Assembly (NCBI GenBank): GCA_015206785.1
Contig: JADEZQ010000009.1
Location: 1 to 64,000 of the forward strand
Source of the DNA: Quinella sp. 2Q5
GTDB taxonomy: Bacteria; Bacillota; Negativicutes; Selenomonadales; Selenomonadaceae
Length of the DNA stretch: 64,000 nucleotides
Reading direction: 5' to 3'
Below are positions 51,915 to 59,898 of this stretch, piece after piece (position 1 is the first letter of the stretch; each line of letters opens with the position of its first letter). Under the pieces are notes generated by a model. The model was not told where the DNA came from and searched no databases. It worked only from the letters and a program-made list of their open reading frames with translations. Position numbers and translations under genes: made by a program.

Positions 51915-51949
51915 AAAAAAATCCCCGCACGTCACGGGAATTTTTTTTT
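51913..51949. terminator. Bidirectional terminator between the exported hypothetical and the deacetylase
   Basis: ATCCCCG pairs with CGGGAAT, with an A run on the left and nine T on the right; convergent genes end on both sides. Confidence 0.8.
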
Positions 51950-51953
51950 GCGC

Positions 51954-52757
51954 TCAACGTTTCATCCAGCCGAACTCCTCGAAGCTCTGTCGCCAGGCAA
52001 TGCGCTCGTAAAAATCTTTCATGGTCGTTTGCGTGTGGAAGATGGGCACGCGCTCCAACGCGAAGAAATTGCTGCCGCGGTCGACGATGCCGTATTTGAT
52101 GGTGAACGCGCCCTTGTAGCCGAGGTCTTGGGCGATGCCGGCGATATGCAGATTGTAAGTGCCCGTCGGATACGCCATGAACTCAATCGGGTGACCGAGC
52201 TGTTCTTCAAGCAAATTCTTCGAGTTCAACAGCTCACTGCGGATTTCGTCGTCGGGCAGCTCCTCAAGCTTCGGGTGCGTCAGCGTGTGCGATTGAATAG
52301 TCACGCCGCCCGATTCCATTTCGCGCAGCTGATCCCAGTTCATGTAGTTGGGGTATTGACCGGTGAACGCGGGGATAACGAAAATCGTCGCGCGCAAGCC
52401 GTACTTCTTGAGGATTGGGAACGCGTTGGTGTAGTTGTCGATGTAGCCGTCGTCGAAGGTGATGAGCACGGGGCGCGGCGGCAGTTCCAGTTCGCCGTTG
52501 AGACCCGCGTACAATTCGTCGGGCGTTATCGTCACGCAACCGCTGTCGACGAGGAATTTCATCTGCGCATCAAAATCCGCCACGGGCACGGCAAGCGACG
52601 AATGCTTATCGTCGACCTGATGATAGTTCAGCACCAAAATCTTCGGACCGGCGGCAATGGCGTTTATCTCGGCGGCGGACTGCGCTTGAGATTTGTAGAC
52701 GCTCGCGCCCGACACAATCAGCACAACCGTCAGCGCGAGGAGAAAAATTTTTTTCAT
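51954..52757 (-). CDS. Exported polysaccharide deacetylase
   Basis: A signal peptide (KKIFLLALTVVLIVSGASVY) is followed by a NodB-type domain: LVLNYHQVDD, the metal/catalytic motif LITFDDGYIDNY, SHTLTHPKL (the HxxxH metal site) and EFMAYPTGTYN. Such enzymes remove N-acetyl groups from peptidoglycan or surface glycans. 267 residues. ATG 52757 follows AAAGGAACGTTGCT; the much longer track ORF runs antisense through folD and is rejected. Convergent with the preceding pair. Confidence 0.9.
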   Translation of the reverse strand: MKKIFLLALTVVLIVSGASVYKSQAQSAAEINAIAAGPKILVLNYHQVDDKHSSLAVPVADFDAQMKFLVDSGCVTITPDELYAGLNGELELPPRPVLITFDDGYIDNYTNAFPILKKYGLRATIFVIPAFTGQYPNYMNWDQLREMESGGVTIQSHTLTHPKLEELPDDEIRSELLNSKNLLEEQLGHPIEFMAYPTGTYNLHIAGIAQDLGYKGAFTIKYGIVDRGSNFFALERVPIFHTQTTMKDFYERIAWRQSFEEFGWMKR

Positions 52758-52831
52758 AGCAACGTTCCTTTGCAAGTGGTCTGCCCGAATAATTCTTCCG
52801 CCGCGAAAAATTTCCTGCCGAAGCCCGACGC

Positions 52832-52860
52832 TTGCCCGACGCCGCCGATTGGTGTAGACT
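52832..52860 (+). promoter_or_regulatory. Promoter of folD
   Basis: TTGCCC and TAGACT are separated by 17 bases, 26 bases before the folD ATG. Confidence 0.5.
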
Positions 52861-52886
52861 TGGCAAAAACTTTGGAGGCTGATAGC

Positions 52887-53750
52887 ATGTCGGCAAAAAT
52901 TTTGTACGGCAAGGAATTCGCGGAGAAGATCAAGGAATCTGCGCGGCGTGAGGTCGAACGGCTCAAGAACGATTTCGGAGTGACGGCGGGGCTTGCGGTC
53001 ATCATCGTCGGGGAAAATCCCGCCTCGCAAGTCTACGTTCGCAACAAGCACAAAACCTGCGAAGAGCTCGGCATCGTCTCGGAGGTCATCGCCTTGCCCG
53101 AAGACACGACCAAAGACGCGTTGCTCGCCAAAATCGACGAACTCAACATCAACCCGAACATTCACGGGATATTGGTGCAACTGCCACTGCCCGCCGCCAT
53201 CAAAGCGCACTCGGAGGAAATTTTGAACCGAATTGATCCGCGCAAAGATGTCGACGGCTTCCACCCCGTCAACGTCGGCAAGCTCGTCATCGGGACGCCC
53301 GCGCTCGTTCCATGCACACCCGCCGGTTGCGTGGAAATGCTCGACCTTGCGGGCATTGATATCGACGGCAAACGCGCAGTCATCATCGGGCGCAGCAACA
53401 TCGTCGGCAAGCCGCTGCTTCATCTGCTGATGGCTCGCCACGCAACGGTTACCGTCTGCCACACTCACACGAAGAATCTTGCGGAAGTCGCGCGCGAAGG
53501 TGAAATTCTCGTTGCGGCGTCCGGCAAACCCAAACTCGTCACGGCGGACATGATTCGCCCCGGCGCAACCGTCATCGACGTTGGCATCAATCGCATCGCG
53601 CCGAAGAAGTTGGTCGGCGACGTGGACTTCGACGCGGCGGTTGACATTGCCGGCGCGATAACTCCCGTGCCCGGCGGCGTCGGCTTGCTCACGGTCGCCA
53701 TGCTCATGAAGAACGTCGTCAAGGCGGCGCGATTGCAACTTGAGGCGTGA
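52887..53750 (+). CDS. folD: Methylenetetrahydrofolate dehydrogenase/cyclohydrolase FolD
   Basis: FolD interconverts methylene-, methenyl- and formyl-tetrahydrofolate. Signatures are VGENPASQVYVRNKHKTCEE, ILVQLPLP, PRKDVDGFHPVNVGKL, PCTPAGCVEML, VIIGRSNIVGKPLLHLL and PVPGGVGLLTVAMLM; the catalytic lysine is in NKHKTCEE. 287 residues. ATG 52887 follows TTGGAGGCTGATAGC; the 300-residue extension in the track is antisense to the deacetylase. It overlaps the following gene region by a GTGA. Confidence 0.97.
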   Translation: MSAKILYGKEFAEKIKESARREVERLKNDFGVTAGLAVIIVGENPASQVYVRNKHKTCEELGIVSEVIALPEDTTKDALLAKIDELNINPNIHGILVQLPLPAAIKAHSEEILNRIDPRKDVDGFHPVNVGKLVIGTPALVPCTPAGCVEMLDLAGIDIDGKRAVIIGRSNIVGKPLLHLLMARHATVTVCHTHTKNLAEVAREGEILVAASGKPKLVTADMIRPGATVIDVGINRIAPKKLVGDVDFDAAVDIAGAITPVPGGVGLLTVAMLMKNVVKAARLQLEA

Positions 53751-53752
53751 AG

Positions 53753-54922
53753 ATGTTCATCGTGCTGGTAGCTCTGCTTTTGGCGGCGGTGATGGCGGTC
53801 GCGCTCGTGTCGATAAAATTCCTCTTCGACGATCATCTGGTCAAGCGTCTCTACCGACTGTTCGCGCTGGCTGACCTTGCGGTTATCGGCATCATCGTCG
53901 GCGGCTGGGCTGTGCGTGACGTGGTGCCCGCCTGGTTCGTGACGACCTTCGGCAGCTTCGCGACGGTCTTCATGATGGCGCAACTCATGTGCGGCGTGAT
54001 GGTCGGCGTTGCCCTCGGCGTGCGGCTCGTCTACAGAAAGTTTCACCGCCCGACGAAGTTCGATCCTTCGCGGCGAAAAGTTCTCGCGCACGGAATGATT
54101 TACCCGCTGTTGAGTTTCGCGCTCGCCGCTTACGGCAACCGAATCGAAAGAAATTCCGACGTGGAAAATTTTTTCGACGTGCCCATAAAAAATCTGCCGC
54201 CCGACCTCGAAGGTTTTCGCCTCGCGCAGATATCCGACATTCATCTCGGTGCACATTTCTCGTTGGAACGGCTGACCGGTCTCCTGCAACGAATCGCTGA
54301 CAGCAAGCCCGACCTGCTCGCAATCACCGGCGACATCTTCGACGACGTGCCCATGAATCCCGCCGCCATAAAGATAGTCGACGCCTTCACCGACAAGTTC
54401 AAGTTCGGCATCTGGTACATCCACGGCAACCACGAACACTTCCGCGGCATCCGCGCGATTGAGGAGGCTCTGGCGCAGACGAAGATTCACGTGCTGATTA
54501 ATCGTTCGGAATGCGTAACCTCCAAGCTCTACGTCCTCGGTGTCGACTATCCGCCGCGTGCGCCGGTAATGAGCTCGAACGACGAGGAGCGTGCGAAAAT
54601 TTTTGCCGAAGCCCGAAAGAATTTCGTCGACCGTGCAGAGGAAGGCGTGCCCGAAGACGCCGTCAAGATTCTGCTCGCGCACCATCCCGAATTCATTGAC
54701 GACGGTGCCGAAAGAAATTTCCCGCTCACGCTCACCGGTCACACTCACGGCGGGCAAATCGGTATCTTCGGCGTGCCGCTGTTGCCGGTCTTCAAATACA
54801 CGCGCGGCATCGTTCGCAACGGCGACTCGATTGGCTACGTTCACGTCGGCAACGGCAGTTGGTTCCCGTTCAGACTAGGCTGCCCGCCGGAAATCGCTTA
54901 CTTCACGCTCAAAGGTGCCTGA
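53753..54922 (+). CDS. Membrane metallophosphoesterase
   Basis: Three N-terminal hydrophobic segments are followed by a calcineurin-like phosphoesterase domain: AQISDIHLGAHF, ITGDIFDD, HGNHEHFRGI, LAHHPEF and LTGHTHGGQIGIF supply the two-metal site. The arrangement is like YkuE and related enzymes of cell-envelope lipids. 389 residues. ATG 53753 is preferred because the GTG at 53747 abuts its GAGGC site. It lies between folD and the pseudouridine synthase gene, each within a few bases, in one operon. Confidence 0.88.
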   Translation: MFIVLVALLLAAVMAVALVSIKFLFDDHLVKRLYRLFALADLAVIGIIVGGWAVRDVVPAWFVTTFGSFATVFMMAQLMCGVMVGVALGVRLVYRKFHRPTKFDPSRRKVLAHGMIYPLLSFALAAYGNRIERNSDVENFFDVPIKNLPPDLEGFRLAQISDIHLGAHFSLERLTGLLQRIADSKPDLLAITGDIFDDVPMNPAAIKIVDAFTDKFKFGIWYIHGNHEHFRGIRAIEEALAQTKIHVLINRSECVTSKLYVLGVDYPPRAPVMSSNDEERAKIFAEARKNFVDRAEEGVPEDAVKILLAHHPEFIDDGAERNFPLTLTGHTHGGQIGIFGVPLLPVFKYTRGIVRNGDSIGYVHVGNGSWFPFRLGCPPEIAYFTLKGA

Positions 54923-54923
54923 C

Positions 54924-55622
54924 ATGGAACGACTGCAAAAGCTCATCGCGCGCGCGGGCATATGTTCACGGCGCAGGGCGGAAGAACTCATCACATCTGG
55001 GCGCGTGGCTGTCGACGGGCAAATCGTCACGGAGCTCGGTGCCAAAGCCGACGTCCATCAAAAAATCCGCGTCGACGGCAAGGAGCTGACATTCGGCGCG
55101 GAAAAAATTTATCTGCTCGTGAACAAGCCGCGCGGTTACATCTGCACCGCAAGCGACGACCGCGGACGCAAGACCGTGCTCGATTTGCTCGGCGAAAATT
55201 TTTCCGAACGCGTCTATCCCGTCGGCAGGCTCGACTTCGATTCGGAAGGGCTGATTCTGCTGACCAACGACGGCGACTTGACCAACGCGCTGATTCATCC
55301 GCGATACGGCGTCTCGAAAACTTACCGCGTGAAAATTTCCGGCGACATCACCGCCGACAAACTCGAACGCCTCCGCGCGGGCATTGAGCTTGACGACGGA
55401 CCGACTGCGCCCGCCGAAGTTCATCAGTTCGGCGCGGACACGGTCGACATCACCATTCGCGAGGGACGCAATCGGCAGGTGCGGCGAATGTTCGCGGCGG
55501 TCGGTTGCAACGTCAAACGTCTGCGCCGAATCAGATTCGCGGGTCTGACGTTGAGCGGCGTGCCCGTCGGCAAGTTCCGTGCGCTGACGGCTGACGAGGT
55601 CGCTGCGCTGAAAAAACTTTGA
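54924..55622 (+). CDS. rluB: rRNA pseudouridine synthase, RsuA/RluB family
   Basis: An S4 RNA-binding domain (MERLQKLIARAGICSRRRAE) precedes the catalytic domain with the active-site aspartate in PVGRLDFDSEGLILLTNDG and the closing EGRNRQVRRMFAAVG block. RluB modifies 23S rRNA near position 2605; RsuA acts on 16S rRNA, and the choice here rests on general resemblance. 232 residues. ATG 54924 lies next to the stop of the phosphoesterase gene, with AAAGGTGCC before it. Confidence 0.92.
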   Translation: MERLQKLIARAGICSRRRAEELITSGRVAVDGQIVTELGAKADVHQKIRVDGKELTFGAEKIYLLVNKPRGYICTASDDRGRKTVLDLLGENFSERVYPVGRLDFDSEGLILLTNDGDLTNALIHPRYGVSKTYRVKISGDITADKLERLRAGIELDDGPTAPAEVHQFGADTVDITIREGRNRQVRRMFAAVGCNVKRLRRIRFAGLTLSGVPVGKFRALTADEVAALKKL

Positions 55623-55624
55623 CG

Positions 55625-55857
55625 CAAACAAAAACACCCGTCAACAACGGCGGGGCAAACGTGACGTTTGATCCTGATGTCGCGCCGCAACGCACGAGAT
55701 ATCGAACGTTGTCGCCGCGCTCAAACAAAAACCCCCCGTCAACACGGCGGGGCAAACGTGACGTTTGATCCTGATGTCGCGCCGCAACGCACGAGATATC
55801 AAACGTTGTCGCCGCGCTCAAACAAAAACCCCGTCAACACGGCGGGGGAATTTTTAT
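55625..55857 (+). repeat. Tandem 97-bp repeat array with terminator-like hairpins
   Basis: Two full units start at 55625 and 55722 and a third, partial one at 55819. Each opens CAAACAAAAACCCC, forms a CCCCGTCAACACGGCGGGG hairpin, then carries CAAACGTGACGTTTGATCCT and GCACGAGATATC. The last, truncated unit is followed by AATTTTTA and works as the terminator between the convergent rluB and fliB. The small ORFs here are artefacts. Confidence 0.88.
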
Positions 55858-57077
55858 TGCTCAAGCAGCGTTCCCATCAGCTCGAAAGGGTCATCGAACT
55901 TTTTGACGACGTGGAAAATTTTTGGGTGGACGTCGACGCTGTGTGTGGTTTGCGTCGTGAACCAGCCGACGAACTTGATCAAGGTGTCTTCGTCGTCAAG
56001 ACCCATGTGCACCAGCGAAAACGCTATCAGCTCAAAAATTTTGCAGGTCGTCACGAAGACGGTGAAGTTGTTGGCGATGCTCTCGGTGAAACGCCACGGG
56101 TAGCAATTGAGGAAAAGATCGTTGACGAAATAATTTTCCAGGAACGCGGCGTATCGTTCGGCAAAAATTTTTCGTTCATCAGCCAGCCGCGCAAAGTTGT
56201 CGCTGACGGCGCGAATGGAGACAAAATTATTTTCGTCGGGATTCAAGCCGAGGGTGTCTGACACGGCGTTTAGAAATCTGCCCTGCCTTGAGGAATTGCT
56301 GTAAATTTCGTTGAAGAGCGTCAGAATCAGCCGCACGAATTTTTTCTCATCGAAGCGCACGCTTGCCAACATCCGCGGCACCTGCCGGGCAAAAAACTTT
56401 TTCGACTCGTACGTCTCGATTAATCTGTTCAGGTTGTCGATTAGGATTGGCACCTGCGCGGCGGTGAACTTGCCGTCGCCGATAATTTCGCCGAGCCTGT
56501 CGCAGAAGAAGCCCATGACGATGAGGCGTTGGTCAATCGTTAGCGTGCGCTCCTGCATGATGGAGATCAGAGCCACCTGAACTTCAAGCATGTGTTCGGC
56601 AAAGCCCTCGGTTGACTCGACGTTGGCAATGCCGATTTTGCCGCCGTGGGAATGAATTTCTTCGGGCACCTCGACGAATTCGAAGCGCATCGGTTCATCG
56701 CTGAACAGAGCCGTTTGAGCCGCCACGGGGCACGTCATTGACAGCGACCGCTCAAAAAATTTCCCGAAGCCTTTGGTGTAGCGCGGGTATGTCGTGCAGG
56801 TGTCGGACAGAAAATCTTCGCCGTGCTCGCGCTGAATGCTGCACAGGTTGTCCGCCGTGAGGAAGGGGCAGTGTCCGTTCTCGTCCATGTTGATGACGTG
56901 TGCTTTGCCGAGGGGGTTCAAGTGCTCAATGATTCCATCCAGCCGCGAATATTTTTCGTAGGTCTTCGCGTCAATGACAACGTGCCAGTGTCCGCAACAG
57001 TGTGCGCCGCATTTGGAGCCGTCGCATTTGAAGCGACTGACATATTCGGGTTGGAAGTACAGATACGTCGACGCCAT
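55854..57077 (-). CDS. fliB: Flagellin lysine-N-methylase FliB-like protein
   Basis: FliB methylates lysines of flagellin with SAM. The Cys-rich N-terminus (FKCDGSKCGAHCCGHWHVVI), the second cysteine set CPFLTADNLCSIQREHGEDF and DTCTTYPRYTKGFG with SLSMTCPVAA match the family; the cysteines probably bind an Fe-S cluster. 407 residues. The ATG overlaps the asd stop (TGATG), so it is translated from the asd message. No flagellin gene is in the window. The track's extra N-terminus lies within asd. Confidence 0.88.
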   Translation of the reverse strand: MASTYLYFQPEYVSRFKCDGSKCGAHCCGHWHVVIDAKTYEKYSRLDGIIEHLNPLGKAHVINMDENGHCPFLTADNLCSIQREHGEDFLSDTCTTYPRYTKGFGKFFERSLSMTCPVAAQTALFSDEPMRFEFVEVPEEIHSHGGKIGIANVESTEGFAEHMLEVQVALISIMQERTLTIDQRLIVMGFFCDRLGEIIGDGKFTAAQVPILIDNLNRLIETYESKKFFARQVPRMLASVRFDEKKFVRLILTLFNEIYSNSSRQGRFLNAVSDTLGLNPDENNFVSIRAVSDNFARLADERKIFAERYAAFLENYFVNDLFLNCYPWRFTESIANNFTVFVTTCKIFELIAFSLVHMGLDDEDTLIKFVGWFTTQTTHSVDVHPKIFHVVKKFDDPFELMGTLLEQ

Positions 57078-58108
57078 CAAACCATCTCGTTTGCAATCAT
57101 GTATTCGGCGATTTGCAGGGCGTTGAGCGCGGCACCTTTGCGAATCTGGTCGCCGCAGACCCAAAGGTTGAGCCCGTGGTCAATCGAAAAATCTTTGCGG
57201 ATTCTGCCGACTTCGACCGCGTCCTTGCCGGAAGTCTCCAGCGGCTGAGGATAAATCATTTCGGCGGGATTGTCGCGAACGATGACGCCGGGGAATTTCT
57301 CCAACGCGGCGCGGGCGTCGTCAACGGAAACATCGTCGGCGAACTCGACGTTGACGCTTTCGGCGTGGCTGCGATAGACCGGCACGCGAATCGTCGTGGC
57401 GGTGACCTTCAAGGCGTCGTCCTCCATAATCTTGCGCGTCTCGTCGACCATCTTCATTTCCTCCTTGGTGTAGCGGTTGTCCATGAAGATATCAATCTGC
57501 GGCAGAAGGTTCGACGCAATTTGATAGTGCTTGTCGAGCTTGGCGACGGGCAAAACTTTCGGCGTGACCTCTTCGCCGCGAGCCAGAGCCTCCAGCTGAG
57601 TCTTGAGCTCGTCCATGCCTTCGCGACCCGCGCCGCTGACTGCCTGATACGTCGACACGACCACGCGTTTGATTGGCGAGATGTTGTACAGCGGCTTGAG
57701 AGCCATGACCATGATAATCGTTGAGCAGTTCGGGTTGGCGATGATGCCTTTGTGCCGAGCGATTGCCTGCGGGTTGACTTCGGGCACGACGAGCGGAACG
57801 TTCGGATCCATGCGGAAGTTCGACGAATTGTCGATGACGACTGCGCCCGCCTTCACCGCCGCGGGTGCGAAGAGTTTGCTTGCCGCGCCGCCCGCGAACA
57901 GCGCGAATTGCACGCCGTCAAACGAATGCTCCGTCGTCTCCTCGACAGTGTATTCGCGACCCATGAACGAAATTTTTTTGCCGGCTGACCGACTCGACGC
58001 CAGAAGTTTGAGTTCGCCGAAGGGAAAGCCGCGTTCTTCGATGAGCCGCAGAAATTCCTGACCGACCGCGCCCGTTGCCCCGACGATTGCCGTGTTGTAT
58101 CGTTTCAT
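57077..58108 (-). CDS. asd: Aspartate-semialdehyde dehydrogenase
   Basis: Asd reduces aspartyl phosphate to the semialdehyde on the path to lysine, diaminopimelate, threonine and methionine. NTAIVGATGAVGQEFLRLIEE binds NADP, the nucleophile is in IIANPNCSTIIMVMAL, and SGAGREGMDELK plus RVPVYRSHAESVNVEF follow. 343 residues. ATG 58108 is preceded by CGAGGAGGCAAACTTT. It heads a two-gene asd-fliB operon. Confidence 0.96.
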   Translation of the reverse strand: MKRYNTAIVGATGAVGQEFLRLIEERGFPFGELKLLASSRSAGKKISFMGREYTVEETTEHSFDGVQFALFAGGAASKLFAPAAVKAGAVVIDNSSNFRMDPNVPLVVPEVNPQAIARHKGIIANPNCSTIIMVMALKPLYNISPIKRVVVSTYQAVSGAGREGMDELKTQLEALARGEEVTPKVLPVAKLDKHYQIASNLLPQIDIFMDNRYTKEEMKMVDETRKIMEDDALKVTATTIRVPVYRSHAESVNVEFADDVSVDDARAALEKFPGVIVRDNPAEMIYPQPLETSGKDAVEVGRIRKDFSIDHGLNLWVCGDQIRKGAALNALQIAEYMIANEMV

Positions 58109-58140
58109 AAAGTTTGCCTCCTCGAAAAGTTTCAAACGTC

Positions 58141-58168
58141 ATTGTATCTGCGCGGCGGCGAATGTCAA
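58141..58168 (-). promoter_or_regulatory. Promoter of asd-fliB
   Basis: Minus-strand TTGACA and TACAAT are separated by 16 bases, 33 bases before the asd ATG. Confidence 0.75.
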
Positions 58169-58177
58169 GGTTGGGGC

Positions 58178-58206
58178 TTGCGGCGGGAAAATTTTTCTGC
58201 GATAAT
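58178..58206 (+). promoter_or_regulatory. Promoter of the MATE transporter gene
   Basis: TTGCGG and GATAAT are separated by 17 bases, about 37 bases before the TTG start. The -35 boxes of this and the asd promoter are 9 bases apart, back to back. Confidence 0.55.
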
Positions 58207-58242
58207 CGGCGGCGTAAGAATTTCTGCGAAGAGGCGATCAGC

Positions 58243-59886
58243 TTGACCAAGACAGTTATCAGCGAAAGGTTCCGTTCGGTGTTCGTGGCGTCAATTGCGT
58301 CAATGGCAATATCCTACGTGCTGATATCGACGGATAACATTGTGGCGGGGCAGTTCATCGACGACGACGCCGTTGCCGCAATGACGCTCGTCTCGCCGAT
58401 AATGACGCTGGTGCTGTTTTTGAGCTACATGGTTGCCGACGGGCTGGCGATGATGTTTTCATACGCAAAGGGTCGCAATGATCAACTCAAGGCGAACGAA
58501 CTGTTCGGTATGGGCGCAATCGTCACGGCTCTGACGGGCTTGGCGGTGACTGTAATCCTAATCGTCGGGCGCGAGGAAATTCTGTCGATGTGGAATATTT
58601 CCCCCGCGCTGATGACTTATGCCGACGACTATTATCGCGGGCTGATGTTCGTCGCGTTGCCGTGCATGTTGAACGTCTACTTCTACACCATCTACGTCGC
58701 CGAGGGCGAGGAAAATATTTGCGTCAAAGCCTCCGCCGCAATGTTCGTCGTCAACGTCGTGCTCGACATCGTGTTAGGGCGTTGGATTGGCGTCGTCGGC
58801 ATCGGCATCGCTACCGTCGTCGGCAACCTGGTCAGCTTCCTGTTTCACCTGCCGTATCTGTTCAGCGAAAACTGTCGGCTCAAGTTCGTGCGCTACTTCG
58901 ACCGCCGCGAGCTGTGTCAGGGAATTTTCTACAGCTGGTATCATTCAATGGACACCCTGTGCCTGGCTCTGTTGCCGATAATTTTTTCCGAGTTCGTCAT
59001 CTTCCGTTTCGGCGAAAGTCATTTGATTGTCGTGAGCGTCATCGTCAACATGCTCACGTTGCTGATTGCAATTTACACCGGCATCGTCGATTGCCTTCAG
59101 CCCATGGTCTGCCAATATCACGCCGAAGGTGCGCTCCACAGCGTGACGAAAACTATGCGTCTGGGAATAAACTCAACCGTCGCCGTCACGCTCGTTATAA
59201 TCGTGCTAAGCTTCGTCTTCGCGGAATTTCTGCCGGGGCTCTTCGGCGTTGGTCGCAGTGAACCACTCTACGCCGAGGCTGTGCACGCCGTGCGAATCTT
59301 TATGCCGTTCACCGTCTTCCTCGGCGTCACGCTCATGCTGGGCAACTACTACATCTACGTCGAGCGGCTGAGCTTGGGCGCGGAAGTGAAGTTGCTGTTG
59401 CTTCTGATTTTGCCGAGCGCGGGAATGAGCGCGGGCTTCTTCGGCATGCAAATGATGTGGATCGGCGTCGGCGTATCGTTCATCGTCGCGCTGATTGTAA
59501 CCCGACTTTTGACGCGCAAGGAGCACGATTTGTTGCTCATCGACGCAGAAAAAATTTCTCGTCAATTTTCTTTGGACATCCCGCCGAAGTTTGAGAGCCG
59601 CGCAGAATTTTTGTCGGCAGTGGAAAAATTTTTCGCACGCATCAATTTCGACGACGGACGGAAAATTTTTCTGACTGACATCGCCGCGCAGGTGTTCGAC
59701 GTGTACGCTGCCCAAAGTGAAAAATTTCAGCTGGAGGTCTCGATTATCCCCGCCGCCGACAAAACGACGCTCATCTTCCGCGACAACGGCACCCCCCGCA
59801 ATTACGACGACATCACGCTCGAAAACGTGCGCGAAAAAAATTACATGATTAGCGGCGACGAAAACAAATTGGTCGTTGTCGCGTAA
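58243..59886 (+). CDS. MATE-family transporter with C-terminal ATPase-like domain
   Basis: Residues about 1-430 are a 12-helix MATE exporter (ISYVLISTDNIVAGQFIDDD, MTLVSPIMTLVLFLSYMVAD, NVVLDIVLGRWIGVVGIGIA). A soluble C-terminal part of about 110 residues follows RLLTRKEHDLLLIDAE; it resembles an anti-sigma-factor/histidine-kinase-like ATPase domain, with LEVSIIPAADKTTLIFRDNG carrying a DNG-type G1 box. The N-box asparagine expected in FLTDIAAQVFDVYA is not seen, so it may bind but not hydrolyse ATP, or may be degenerate. TTG 58243 follows GAAGAGGCGATCAGC. 547 residues. It is paired with a condensation-domain gene 12 bases downstream. Confidence 0.82.
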   Translation: MTKTVISERFRSVFVASIASMAISYVLISTDNIVAGQFIDDDAVAAMTLVSPIMTLVLFLSYMVADGLAMMFSYAKGRNDQLKANELFGMGAIVTALTGLAVTVILIVGREEILSMWNISPALMTYADDYYRGLMFVALPCMLNVYFYTIYVAEGEENICVKASAAMFVVNVVLDIVLGRWIGVVGIGIATVVGNLVSFLFHLPYLFSENCRLKFVRYFDRRELCQGIFYSWYHSMDTLCLALLPIIFSEFVIFRFGESHLIVVSVIVNMLTLLIAIYTGIVDCLQPMVCQYHAEGALHSVTKTMRLGINSTVAVTLVIIVLSFVFAEFLPGLFGVGRSEPLYAEAVHAVRIFMPFTVFLGVTLMLGNYYIYVERLSLGAEVKLLLLLILPSAGMSAGFFGMQMMWIGVGVSFIVALIVTRLLTRKEHDLLLIDAEKISRQFSLDIPPKFESRAEFLSAVEKFFARINFDDGRKIFLTDIAAQVFDVYAAQSEKFQLEVSIIPAADKTTLIFRDNGTPRNYDDITLENVREKNYMISGDENKLVVVA

Positions 59887-59898
59887 GGAGGAATCTTT

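Noticed and set aside
51948-53750. 600-residue plus ORF and 594-residue minus ORF covering the deacetylase and folD
   Set aside because: Each is one real gene plus an antisense extension through the other. Shine-Dalgarno sites fix the starts at 52887 (folD) and 52757 (deacetylase).
55625-55857. CRISPR-like array
   Set aside because: The 97-bp units are contiguous with no unique spacers, and no cas genes are near.
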